From Ectopseudomonas guguanensis (lineage in GTDB: Bacteria > Pseudomonadota > Gammaproteobacteria > Pseudomonadales > Pseudomonadaceae), in NCBI RefSeq assembly GCF_900104265.1, contig NZ_FNJJ01000012.1, positions 17,983-81,982 of the forward strand: a DNA stretch of 64,000 nt, read 5' to 3'. The notes beneath the pieces were generated by a model, which had not been told where the DNA came from, did no database searches, and saw nothing but the letters and a program-made list of their open reading frames with translations. A program made the translations under genes and the position numbers. This document shows, one piece after another, positions 44,980 to 52,615 of this stretch (positions are counted from its first letter, which is position 1; each line of letters begins with the position of its first letter).

Positions 44980-45455
44980 GCAACTCCGGTAACGGCCAGC
45001 CGGCCAAGAAGGGCCCCAGCGGCAAGATTCTCGCGCGCCGCGAAGCCCGTACCCTGGCCATGCAGGCTCTGTACTCCTGGCACATCGCCGGCCAGCCCTT
45101 GAACGAGATCGAAGCGCAGTTTCGCGTCGACAACGACTTCAGCAAGGTCGACGGCGCCTACTTCCACGAGATTCTGCACGGCGTGCCGCGGCAGAAGACC
45201 GAGCTGGACGAGGCCTTCACGCCCCTGCTCGATCGCCCGCTGGAAGAGATCGATCCGGTCGAGCTGGCCATCCTGCGCCTGTCCACCTACGAGCTGAAGA
45301 ACCGCGTCGACGTCCCCTACAAGGTGGTGATCAACGAAGGTATCGAGCTGGCCAAGGTGTTCGGTGCCACCGATGGGCACAAGTTCGTCAACGGCATCCT
45401 CGACAAGCTCGCGCCCAAGCTGCGTGCCGCCGAAGTCAACGCCAACAAGCGGTGA
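44976..45455 (+). CDS. nusB: Transcription antitermination factor NusB
   Basis: 159 residues, all-helical NusB fold starting GKILARREARTLAMQALYSW. Acts with S10 (NusE, rpsJ at 4785) on boxA in rRNA leaders. GTG start overlapping the ribH stop; its own stop overlaps the thiL start. Conserved ribH-nusB-thiL order. Confidence 0.95.
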   Translation: MSNSGNGQPAKKGPSGKILARREARTLAMQALYSWHIAGQPLNEIEAQFRVDNDFSKVDGAYFHEILHGVPRQKTELDEAFTPLLDRPLEEIDPVELAILRLSTYELKNRVDVPYKVVINEGIELAKVFGATDGHKFVNGILDKLAPKLRAAEVNANKR

Positions 45456-46405
45456 ATGAGTTCGAACTGATCCGCCGCTACTTCGCCGCCGCCCGTTGTG
45501 CTCAGGGCGGCGACGGAGTGGTTCTCGGTATTGGTGATGACTGCGCGCTGCTGGCGTTGCCCGCCGGTGAACAGCTGGCGGTTTCCACCGACACCTTGGT
45601 CGCCGGGGTGCACTTTCCCGCAGCCTGTGATGCCTTTCTCCTCGGTCAGCGTGCGCTGGCCGTTTCCGCCAGTGATCTGGCCGCCATGGGCGCTACGCCG
45701 CTGGCCTTTACTCTTGCTTTGACCCTGCCGAGCGCCAATGAAACCTGGCTGGCCGAGTTCGCTCGCGGCCTGCAAACGATGGCGCAGAACTGTGCACTGG
45801 CGCTGGTCGGCGGCGATACCACGCGCGGCCCGCTCAGCCTGACGCTGACCGTGTTCGGCCGGGTGCCGAATGGACAGGCGCTGCTGCGCAGTGGCGCGCA
45901 GGTGGGGGATCTGCTCTGCGTCGGCGGCGAACTGGGCGATGCCGCGGGCGCGCTGCCGCTGGTGCTGGGTCAGCGCGAGGCGGCGGCGGACATCAGCGAA
46001 GCATTGCTGGCGCGCTACTGGTCGCCGCAGCCGCAGCTGGCCCTGGGCCAGGCCTTGCGTGGGCGGGCCACGGCCGCGCTGGATATTTCCGACGGACTGC
46101 TGGCCGACTGCGGGCATATCGCCAAGGCTTCACAGGTGGCCCTTAAGATCGAGCTGGAGCAAGTGCCGCTGTCTGCGCCGCTGCGCGCCTTCGCCGGCGA
46201 GGAGCAGGCGCGGATCTGCGCGCTGGGCGGTGGCGATGACTACCGACTGGCCTTTACCCTACCGCCAGCCCTGCTCGCCGATCTGCAGGCCGATTGGCCC
46301 GAAATACGGGTGATTGGCCGTGTGCAGGCCGGTACTGGGGTAGAGTTGCTGGACACCACCGGCCAGCCCATCGAGCCGCCGCGTGGCGGCTACCAACATT
46401 TCTGA
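45452..46405 (+). CDS. thiL: Thiamine-monophosphate kinase
   Basis: 317 residues. Makes thiamine diphosphate from thiamine monophosphate. PurM-like fold with GIGDDCALL near residue 27 and VGGDTTRG near 117, which bind Mg-ATP. GTG start overlapping nusB by four bases. Its product is the cofactor of Dxs, encoded in this window. Confidence 0.95.
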   Translation: MNEFELIRRYFAAARCAQGGDGVVLGIGDDCALLALPAGEQLAVSTDTLVAGVHFPAACDAFLLGQRALAVSASDLAAMGATPLAFTLALTLPSANETWLAEFARGLQTMAQNCALALVGGDTTRGPLSLTLTVFGRVPNGQALLRSGAQVGDLLCVGGELGDAAGALPLVLGQREAAADISEALLARYWSPQPQLALGQALRGRATAALDISDGLLADCGHIAKASQVALKIELEQVPLSAPLRAFAGEEQARICALGGGDDYRLAFTLPPALLADLQADWPEIRVIGRVQAGTGVELLDTTGQPIEPPRGGYQHF

Positions 46406-46414
46406 CAGGACGGA

Positions 46415-46948
46415 ATGCGCGTGACCGATCACCCCAACCAGGTTCCCGCCGAATACGTACCGCCGTCGGTATGGCGCAATCCCTGGCACTTCATCGCCTT
46501 CGGCTTCGGCTCCGGTACCCTGCCCAAGGCCCCCGGCACCTGGGGCTCGCTGGTGGCGCTGCCGTTCGTGCCGCTGTGGCAGATGCTGCCGGACTGGGGG
46601 TACTGGCTGATGCTCGGGGTGACCATGCTGTTCGGCTTCTGGCTGTGCGGCAAGGTGGCCGACGACCTGCGCGTGCATGACCACGAAGGCATCGTCTGGG
46701 ACGAGATGGTCGGCATGTGGATCACCCTGTGGCTGGTGCCCGAGGGGTGGGTCTGGTTGCTGCTAGGCTTTCTTATGTTTCGTCTGTTCGACATCGTCAA
46801 ACCCTGGCCGATTCGCTGGATCGACCGGCACGTGCATGGCGGTGTCGGCATCATGCTCGACGATGTAATCGCTGGCGTGTTCGCCTGGTTGGCCATGCAG
46901 GGGCTGGTCTGGGGTTGGGACCGTTATGCGGTGGTGTTGGGCTTCTAG
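46415..46948 (+). CDS. pgpA: Phosphatidylglycerophosphatase A
   Basis: 177 residues with four membrane segments and the PgpA signatures GSGTLPKAPGTWGSL, VWDEMVGMWI and LFRLFDIVKPWPIRW, which supply metal-binding acidic residues. It dephosphorylates phosphatidylglycerophosphate in the inner membrane. The thiL-pgpA order is conserved. Confidence 0.93.
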   Translation: MRVTDHPNQVPAEYVPPSVWRNPWHFIAFGFGSGTLPKAPGTWGSLVALPFVPLWQMLPDWGYWLMLGVTMLFGFWLCGKVADDLRVHDHEGIVWDEMVGMWITLWLVPEGWVWLLLGFLMFRLFDIVKPWPIRWIDRHVHGGVGIMLDDVIAGVFAWLAMQGLVWGWDRYAVVLGF

Positions 46949-46961
46949 AGAGGCGATGGCG

Positions 46962-47696
46962 ATGGCAGCTAGGCGGCTGACGCTGCTGCTGGGTATGGTC
47001 GTGATGCTGACGGTGCATGCCGAGCTGCAGCTACCGAGCGAGATCCATGTGGCCAGCGAGGTCTGGGAGGGCCACACCAATGCCGACGGCACCGGCATGG
47101 GCTGGGATATCCTGCGCGAGGTGTTCGAGCCGGCTGGAGTTGCCTTGCGCCTGCAGAGTGTTCCCTACACGCGCGCGGTGGGCCTGGTGCAGCGAGGCGG
47201 CGTCGATGCCTATGTTGGCGCCTACCGCGACGAGGTCGACGAAGGCGTGTATTACCCTCGCTGGCATTACGACGGTGATCAGATCAGTGCTCTTGGCCTG
47301 AAGGACAAACCGGCGCCAGCACTGGATCAGCTCGGCGAACTGCGCCTGATCTGGATGCGTGGCTACGAATACCAGCGCTACCTGCCGAATGTGCGACATT
47401 ACCGGGAAGTTCGTCGGCACAGCGGTATCCTTGGCATGCTCGATCAAGGTCATGCCGATTTCTACATCGATGCCCGGGTCGAGATCGAAGTGTTGCTGGA
47501 GCAGGTCGCGCAGGACGTGCGCGATCGCTACCAGGTGACCGATCTGGCGTGGTTGCCGCTGTACCTCGGTTTCGCCGACAACTCCAGAGGGCATGCGCTG
47601 GCCGACCTCTTCGATCAGCGCATGGCGCAACTGGTCGAGGCCGGCACGCTGAGGCCGATCTTCGAGCGCTGGCAGCAGCCCTATCCCTTCGACTGA
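46962..47696 (+). CDS. Periplasmic solute-binding protein, family 3-like
   Basis: 244 residues with a signal peptide (RLTLLLGMVVMLTVHAEL) and a two-lobed amino-acid-binding-protein fold (GMGWDILREVFEPAG, ... LLEQVAQDVRDRY, ... LVEAGTLRPIFERW). No ABC permease or ATPase is adjacent, so it may be a sensor or solitary scavenger. ATG 46962 is chosen because agagagg lies eight bases upstream; ATG 46956 is too close to that site. Confidence 0.75.
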   Translation: MAARRLTLLLGMVVMLTVHAELQLPSEIHVASEVWEGHTNADGTGMGWDILREVFEPAGVALRLQSVPYTRAVGLVQRGGVDAYVGAYRDEVDEGVYYPRWHYDGDQISALGLKDKPAPALDQLGELRLIWMRGYEYQRYLPNVRHYREVRRHSGILGMLDQGHADFYIDARVEIEVLLEQVAQDVRDRYQVTDLAWLPLYLGFADNSRGHALADLFDQRMAQLVEAGTLRPIFERWQQPYPFD

Positions 47697-47714
47697 GCCG
47701 GGAGGCCATTGTTC

Positions 47715-48359
47715 ATGCCGTTTCGTTACTGTCTCGCCGGTTTCGCCCTGTTGTGTTCGGGCCTGGCCTGGGCTGCAAGTCAGGTGCAGGTGGTTGGCCT
47801 GTTTCCCGGTGCGGCGGTGCTCAATGTCGACGGCCAGCGCAAGCTGGTCCGCGTCGGCCAGACCGGGCCGGGTGGGGTGCAGGTGGTGAGCGTCGACAAG
47901 CAGGGGGCGGTGCTGCGCATCGATGGTGTCGAGCGCGCCTATCCGCTGAGTCGCGAATACAGCGCCGGCTTCGCCGAGCCGGTCAGAAAACGCCTGAGCA
48001 TCGCCAAGGGCATCGGCGGCCACTACTGGGTGGCCGGTTCGGTCAACGGTCAGACCGTGCAGTTTCTGGTGGACACCGGCGCCACGTCGGTGGCGCTCAA
48101 CGATGCCCACGCCAAACGCCTGGGCATCGATTACCGGGTCAGTGGCCGCCCCCTGCAGGTCAATACTGCCAGTGGCGTCGCGCGTGGCTGGCGGGTCGTG
48201 CTCGACCGGGTCAAGGTTGGCGACCTGGAGGTGCTCGGCGTCGAGGCCGTGGTGCTGGAAGGCAGCGCGCCGCACGAGGCGCTGCTGGGCATGAGCTTCC
48301 TGAGTCGGGTCGGCTGGCGCGAGGAGCAGGGGATGCTGGTGCTCGAGTCCAAGCTCTAG
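47715..48359 (+). CDS. Periplasmic retropepsin-like aspartic protease
   Basis: 214 residues: signal peptide (LAGFALLCSGLAWA), a ~75-residue N-terminal domain, and a clan AA protease domain with the catalytic motif FLVDTGATSVALN near residue 118 and a second conserved stretch ALLGMSFLSR. These single-domain proteases act as dimers, like retropepsin. Natural substrate unknown. Start at ATG 47715 follows ggagg by nine bases. Confidence 0.83.
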   Translation: MPFRYCLAGFALLCSGLAWAASQVQVVGLFPGAAVLNVDGQRKLVRVGQTGPGGVQVVSVDKQGAVLRIDGVERAYPLSREYSAGFAEPVRKRLSIAKGIGGHYWVAGSVNGQTVQFLVDTGATSVALNDAHAKRLGIDYRVSGRPLQVNTASGVARGWRVVLDRVKVGDLEVLGVEAVVLEGSAPHEALLGMSFLSRVGWREEQGMLVLESKL

Positions 48360-48401
48360 CGCCGCATTGACCGTTTCGATAGTGATGATCGGCAATTCAG
48401 A

Positions 48402-48432
48402 CTGACCCGCCGGCGGGGCCTGCTGATACAAT
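48402..48432 (+). promoter_or_regulatory. possible ribA promoter
   Basis: tacaat at 48427-48432 is a good -10; ctgacc at 48402-48407 is a weak -35 with a 19-base spacer. Low certainty. Confidence 0.3.
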
Positions 48433-48469
48433 GCCGCCCCTGTTTCGTACTCATTGCCAGGAGTATCCG

Positions 48470-49090
48470 GTGTCCGTCGTGTTCGTCGCCGCCTCCCAAC
48501 TGCCTACGCCCTTCGGCGTATTCACCATGCACGGTTTCCTCGACGAGGCCACCGGCAAGGAACACGTCGCCCTGACCTTCGGTGATGTGTCCGACGGCGC
48601 GCCCGTGCTGGGCCGTCTGCACTCCGAATGCCTGACTGGCGATGCCCTGTTCAGCCTGCGCTGCGACTGTGGTGCCCAGCTGCAGGCGGCGCTGCAGGCC
48701 ATCGCCAGCGAAGGCCGCGGCGTGCTGCTCTACCTGCGTCAGGAAGGCCGCGGCATCGGCCTGCTGAACAAGATTCGCGCCTATGAACTGCAGGATGGCG
48801 GTGCCGACACCGTGGAGGCCAACGAGCGCCTGGGCTTCGGCGCCGATATGCGCGACTACGCCATCTGCCTGCCGATGCTCGAACATTTGCGCATCAAGAG
48901 CCTCAAGCTGATGACCAACAACCCGCGCAAGGTCAGGGCGCTGGGCGAGATGGGCATCGCCGTTGACCATCGCGTGCCGCTGCAGATCGCGCACAACCCC
49001 TACAACAAGCGTTACCTCGCCACCAAGGCCGGCAAGCTCGGCCATATGCTGGGCAACCAGCATCAGGGCGAGACCGAGGAAAGCCTGTGA
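48470..49090 (+). CDS. ribA: GTP cyclohydrolase II
   Basis: 206 residues. First step of riboflavin synthesis. Zinc ligands C54, C65 and C67 in HSECLTGDALFSLRCDCG are intact, in contrast to the degenerate domain of RibB. Start is GTG with aggag six bases upstream; a frame extension to 48431 includes non-conserved residues and overlaps the presumed promoter. It is separate from the FMN riboswitch operon. It overlaps the next gene (GTGA). Confidence 0.95.
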   Translation: MSVVFVAASQLPTPFGVFTMHGFLDEATGKEHVALTFGDVSDGAPVLGRLHSECLTGDALFSLRCDCGAQLQAALQAIASEGRGVLLYLRQEGRGIGLLNKIRAYELQDGGADTVEANERLGFGADMRDYAICLPMLEHLRIKSLKLMTNNPRKVRALGEMGIAVDHRVPLQIAHNPYNKRYLATKAGKLGHMLGNQHQGETEESL

Positions 49091-49500
49091 CCCGAGGCCA
49101 GGTGAAGCGCCGCCTGGCGCTGGCCTGGTGGCGCCAGCTGGGCGTGGCCCTGGCGCCGCTGTTCGTCTTCAACCTGCTGTTCGGCGGCGGTGGCACCACG
49201 GTGCTGACCATGCCGCTGTTCATCGCCGGCCTGGCTTCGATGTTCGTCAGCCTGCCGCTGTTTTCCGCCTACAAGCGCGCCCTGATCGCCACCGAGAAGG
49301 CCCTCGACAGCGACGCCGAGCCGGCTGCGTGGCTGGAACTGGATCGCGTGCGCCTGCGTGCCCTGCTCGGCGCGGCGCTGCCGGCCTGGATCGCCGCCCT
49401 GGCGGTGCTGGCTGGCCTTGAGGCCATTCCGCTGGTGCTGCTGGCGCTGTCGTCCATCGTGCTGCACAGCCTTTATCGCATACCCCGCCAACTCGGCTGA
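49087..49500 (+). CDS. conserved inner-membrane protein
   Basis: 137 residues with about four hydrophobic segments (LGVALAPLFVFNLLFG; TVLTMPLFIAGLASMFVSL; LLGAALPAWIAALAVLAGL; LVLLALSSIVLHSLY). GTG start coupled to the ribA stop. A hypothetical gene occupies this place in P. aeruginosa. Function unknown. Confidence 0.7.
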   Translation: MTRGQVKRRLALAWWRQLGVALAPLFVFNLLFGGGGTTVLTMPLFIAGLASMFVSLPLFSAYKRALIATEKALDSDAEPAAWLELDRVRLRALLGAALPAWIAALAVLAGLEAIPLVLLALSSIVLHSLYRIPRQLG

Positions 49501-49501
49501 C

Positions 49502-50296
49502 ATGCGCACTCTGCTGCTGGCCCTGTGTCTGCTGGCGCTGCCCTTGGCGGCCGCGCCACGGGTGGTCAGCCTGGCGCCCTCGCTCAGCGAAATCATGCTC
49601 GACCTGGAAGCTGCAGACCTGCTGGTCGGTGTGCTCGAAGGCGACGAGCGTCCCGCCGCATTGGCGCACCTTCCCACTGTCGGGCGTTATGGCCAGCTGG
49701 AATTCGAACGTCTGCTGCAGCTGGCGCCGGATCTGATCCTGATCGCGCCGGGCAGCGTGCCGCCGGCGCAGCAGGCGCAACTGCAGCGTCTGGGCATTGC
49801 CTTGCTGGTGATCGAGCCGCAGCGGCTCGATCAGCTCGGCGATGCCTTCATACGCCTTGGCGAGCGGGTGGGCCGGGGGGAGCAGGGGCGTCGCCTGGCT
49901 GCCGAGTTTCGGGCTGAGCTGGATGCATTGCGCCAGCGCTACCAGCGCGAGCAGCCGTTGTCGGTGTTCTACCAGATCTGGCATCAGCCGCTGTACACCA
50001 TCGGCGGCGAACAACTGATCGGCGATGCATTGGCCGTGTGTGGCGGGCGCAACCTGTTCGCCGATCTGCCGCAGCCTGCACCGCAGGTCAGTGTCGAGGC
50101 GGTGCTGGCGCGTGACCCGGACGTGATTCTCGGCGGCAGCAATGCCGAGCTGAGCGCCTGGCAGGCCTGGCCGCAACTGCATGCGGTGCGCCTGAGCCAG
50201 GTGTGGGCCGTGCCGGACAAGGGCCTGGAACGGCCCAGCCGGCAGATGCTGGGGGCCATCGAACAGCTGTGCGAGCTCATGGCGGCGGCGCGGTAG
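49502..50296 (+). CDS. Cobalamin-binding periplasmic protein, BtuF-like
   Basis: 264 residues: signal peptide (LLLALCLLALPLAAA) and the helical-backbone class III binding fold (RVVSLAPSLSEIMLDLEAAD; VGRYGQLEFERLLQLAPDLIL; WHQPLYTIGGEQLIGDAL). The sequence fits vitamin B12/corrinoid-binding proteins, and the neighbouring BtuB receptor with a cobalamin riboswitch supports that. BtuCD is not in the window. Confidence 0.82.
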   Translation: MRTLLLALCLLALPLAAAPRVVSLAPSLSEIMLDLEAADLLVGVLEGDERPAALAHLPTVGRYGQLEFERLLQLAPDLILIAPGSVPPAQQAQLQRLGIALLVIEPQRLDQLGDAFIRLGERVGRGEQGRRLAAEFRAELDALRQRYQREQPLSVFYQIWHQPLYTIGGEQLIGDALAVCGGRNLFADLPQPAPQVSVEAVLARDPDVILGGSNAELSAWQAWPQLHAVRLSQVWAVPDKGLERPSRQMLGAIEQLCELMAAAR

Positions 50297-50310
50297 CCCC
50301 GCAGCAGCTT

Positions 50311-50359
50311 GGTGCGCACGGCGCACCCTACGAGCGCCGTAGGGTGCGCCGTGCGCACC
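50311..50359. repeat. REP-like palindromic pair, family A (copy 6)
   Basis: ggtgcgcacggcgcacccta, eight bases, then the inverted gtagggtgcgccgtgcgcac. It fills the space between the converging btuF-like and btuB genes and could serve as a bidirectional terminator. Confidence 0.78.
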
Positions 50360-50363
50360 GAGG

Positions 50364-52250
50364 TCAAAGTTGCGGCGTCCAGCTCAGAGAGAGCAGGGCG
50401 CTACGGCCTTCTTCGCGATAGCCGTAATAGTTCACGCTGCTGAAGAACGGATCGTTCGGTCGGCTATACAGAGCTTGGGAATAGTCCTTGTCCAAGATGT
50501 TGTCGACCTTGATTTGCCACAGCAGCTCATCGCTCATCCGCCAGCTCGCACGCGCACCGAGCAAACCGTAGCCGGCGATCTCTCGAGTGTTGGCGGCGTC
50601 GTCATAGCGACCGGAGAAGGCCTGCCAGGTGATGCCAGCGGCGAAGGCGCCGAACGGGCGATCCAGGTCTAGGCTCAGGCTGCGTTTGGCGCGGCGCGGC
50701 AGGGTATGGCCGCTGTCGCGATCACGTGGGTCGAGCAGGCTGGCGCCGAGCACGGCCTGCCAGCCCAGCACCTCGCGTTCCAGGCTTAGTTCCAAGCCTT
50801 GCAGACGCGCCTGGTTGACGTTCATCGGCGTGCTGAAGAAGGTTACCGGGTCGCTGACCACGGCGATCAGGTCTTCGACCTCGGTGCGGTAGGCCGACAA
50901 GCTCCAGCGGGTACTCAGGTGATCGCCGCGCAATTGCGCCTCGTAGGTTTTCGAGCGCTCGGGCGCGAGGTTCGGATTGCCGCCATAGAAGGCGCTGGTG
51001 GGGTAGTACAGATCGTTGAAGGTGGGGGCGTGAAAACCCTCGCCATAGCTCAGCAGTAGCTCCAGTCGTTCCACCAGGTCCAGGCTCAGTGCCGCGTTCC
51101 AGGTGTTCTCGCTGCCGAATTGCTCATTCTTGTCGTGGCGTAGGCCTAGCTCGGTAGCGAAACCGTCGCCGCGATGGCGGTGCTGGACGAAGGCGGCTTG
51201 ATTCCAGCGCTCGCTCTGGCTGAAGTCGCTGTCCGTGCTCAAGCGGTCCTCGAACCAGTCGAGGCCCAGCAGCAACTGGTTGGCCTCGTCCAGATGCAGG
51301 GTATTGAGCCAGGCGGCGCTGTCGCGGTAGGTGTTGAAGCTGTAGTTATTGTCGGCGTTCAGCGGGTCGCGGTTGTCGCTCTTGTCCTCGCTATGGCCCA
51401 GTTCCAGGCGGCTGCTCCAGCGCTCAGCGAGTTGCGCTTCGAGATGGGCGGCAGCGGTGGAAACGCTGAAGCGCTCGCTGGGGTTGCCCGGCTCGAAGCT
51501 GAACAGATCGTCGTATTCGCTCTCGCCACGCTGGTCTACCAGGCTTAGGCCGCCCTTGAGGCGCTCGCTGAAGCGATGTTCCAGGCTCAGATTGAATGAC
51601 TTGCGGCGCAGACCGTCGTGGTCGCCGTCGTTGCCACGGGCATCCTGCGAGCGGTCGAAGCCGGCACGTTCGGCCAGACTGGCGCCGAGATCGAAGCGGG
51701 TGTGCTGATCGCCGCCGGACAGACCCAGGCTGCGTTCGAAACTCTGCTGACTGCCGGCGGCCAGGCGCAGCCGCGGCTGCAGACCGGCTTCGCCCTGGCG
51801 GGTGAAAATCTGGATAACCCCGCCGATGGCGTCGGCGCCGTATAACGCCGAACGTGGGCCGCGTACCACCTCGATGCGCTCGATCTGCTCGGGGCTAAGG
51901 AATTCCAGGCGGGCCAGACCGCTTGCAGCGGCGTTCAGGCGCACGCCGTCGACCAGTACCAGGGTCTGGTTGGCGTTGGCACCACGCAGAAACAGGCTGG
52001 TCAGGCTGCCACGGCCGCCATTCTGCACGATGGATACGCCGGGTACGCGGCTGAGCAGATCGGGCACGCTGCTGGCCTGCAGACGTTCGATGTCCTCCCG
52101 CTCGAACACCGTGGTGGCAGCGGTAGCCTGCGCCTGCGGTTCGGCCAGGCGTCCGGAGGTGACGACCAGTGGTTCGGTCACATAGGGCTCGGCGGCGGTG
52201 GCTAGACCTGGCAGAACGGCAATGGCCAGAGCCAGACGGGACAGTTTCAT
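50364..52250 (-). CDS. btuB: TonB-dependent vitamin B12 receptor BtuB
   Basis: 628 residues: signal peptide (LALAIAVLPGLATAA), a TonB-box-like segment (EPLVVTSG), a plug domain (about 35-150, SSVPDLLSRVPGVSIVQNGG) and a 22-strand beta-barrel ending in SLSWTPQL. Its 5' leader contains a cobalamin riboswitch, which identifies the ligand as a corrinoid. TonB power could come from the operon at 29370-34235 or from another TonB elsewhere. Confidence 0.92.
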   Translation of the reverse strand: MKLSRLALAIAVLPGLATAAEPYVTEPLVVTSGRLAEPQAQATAATTVFEREDIERLQASSVPDLLSRVPGVSIVQNGGRGSLTSLFLRGANANQTLVLVDGVRLNAAASGLARLEFLSPEQIERIEVVRGPRSALYGADAIGGVIQIFTRQGEAGLQPRLRLAAGSQQSFERSLGLSGGDQHTRFDLGASLAERAGFDRSQDARGNDGDHDGLRRKSFNLSLEHRFSERLKGGLSLVDQRGESEYDDLFSFEPGNPSERFSVSTAAAHLEAQLAERWSSRLELGHSEDKSDNRDPLNADNNYSFNTYRDSAAWLNTLHLDEANQLLLGLDWFEDRLSTDSDFSQSERWNQAAFVQHRHRGDGFATELGLRHDKNEQFGSENTWNAALSLDLVERLELLLSYGEGFHAPTFNDLYYPTSAFYGGNPNLAPERSKTYEAQLRGDHLSTRWSLSAYRTEVEDLIAVVSDPVTFFSTPMNVNQARLQGLELSLEREVLGWQAVLGASLLDPRDRDSGHTLPRRAKRSLSLDLDRPFGAFAAGITWQAFSGRYDDAANTREIAGYGLLGARASWRMSDELLWQIKVDNILDKDYSQALYSRPNDPFFSSVNYYGYREEGRSALLSLSWTPQL

Positions 52251-52304
52251 TCTCTTTCCTCAAAGGTCGGCAGACGTTCGAGGAGGGCAGGCGCAAGCGC
52301 GGGC

Positions 52305-52332
52305 AGGGCAGCAGCGCTTGACCGTGCTGCCC
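52305..52332 (-). terminator. hairpin downstream of the cobalamin riboswitch
   Basis: gggcagca / tgctgccc stem in the btuB leader between the riboswitch and the gene. It may be part of the expression platform, as a terminator or sequestering structure; no T-run is visible. Confidence 0.5.
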
Positions 52333-52344
52333 TCCGCAACACCA

Positions 52345-52505
52345 GTCGCACCGCCTTGGCCGGTCTCCGGGCTCTCGACCCCGGTCCGCCTTCCCGGGAA
52401 TACCCAGTGGCCGTGGACAAGGTGCAGGCTGCAGCCTGCCGTCGATTACCGTTGCGGGGGCAGCGTCGGGATTGCTCGTGAAGAGCACACCGACTTCCCG
52501 TTTAA
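52345..52505 (-). promoter_or_regulatory. cobalamin riboswitch of btuB
   Basis: Reading the - strand: cgggaagtcggtgtg, then gctgcccccgcaacggtaat, ggccactgggta, cgggaaggcggacc, and the B12 box gagcccggagaccggcc. These are the conserved elements of adenosylcobalamin riboswitches in order. It sits ~95 bases before the btuB start and should turn btuB off when cobalamin is abundant. The remaining part of the 365-base gap to dxs (52506-52615) contains no other recognisable feature. Confidence 0.95.
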
Positions 52506-52615
52506 CGCCGCTTGCGCAGCGCACCCTGGCGGAACATGAATGGCGCGCACCTTAGTGCGCGCGAGTATGAATGACAAGCAAGCCCCGTTCATTCGGCGAT
52601 GAGCGGGGCTAATGC

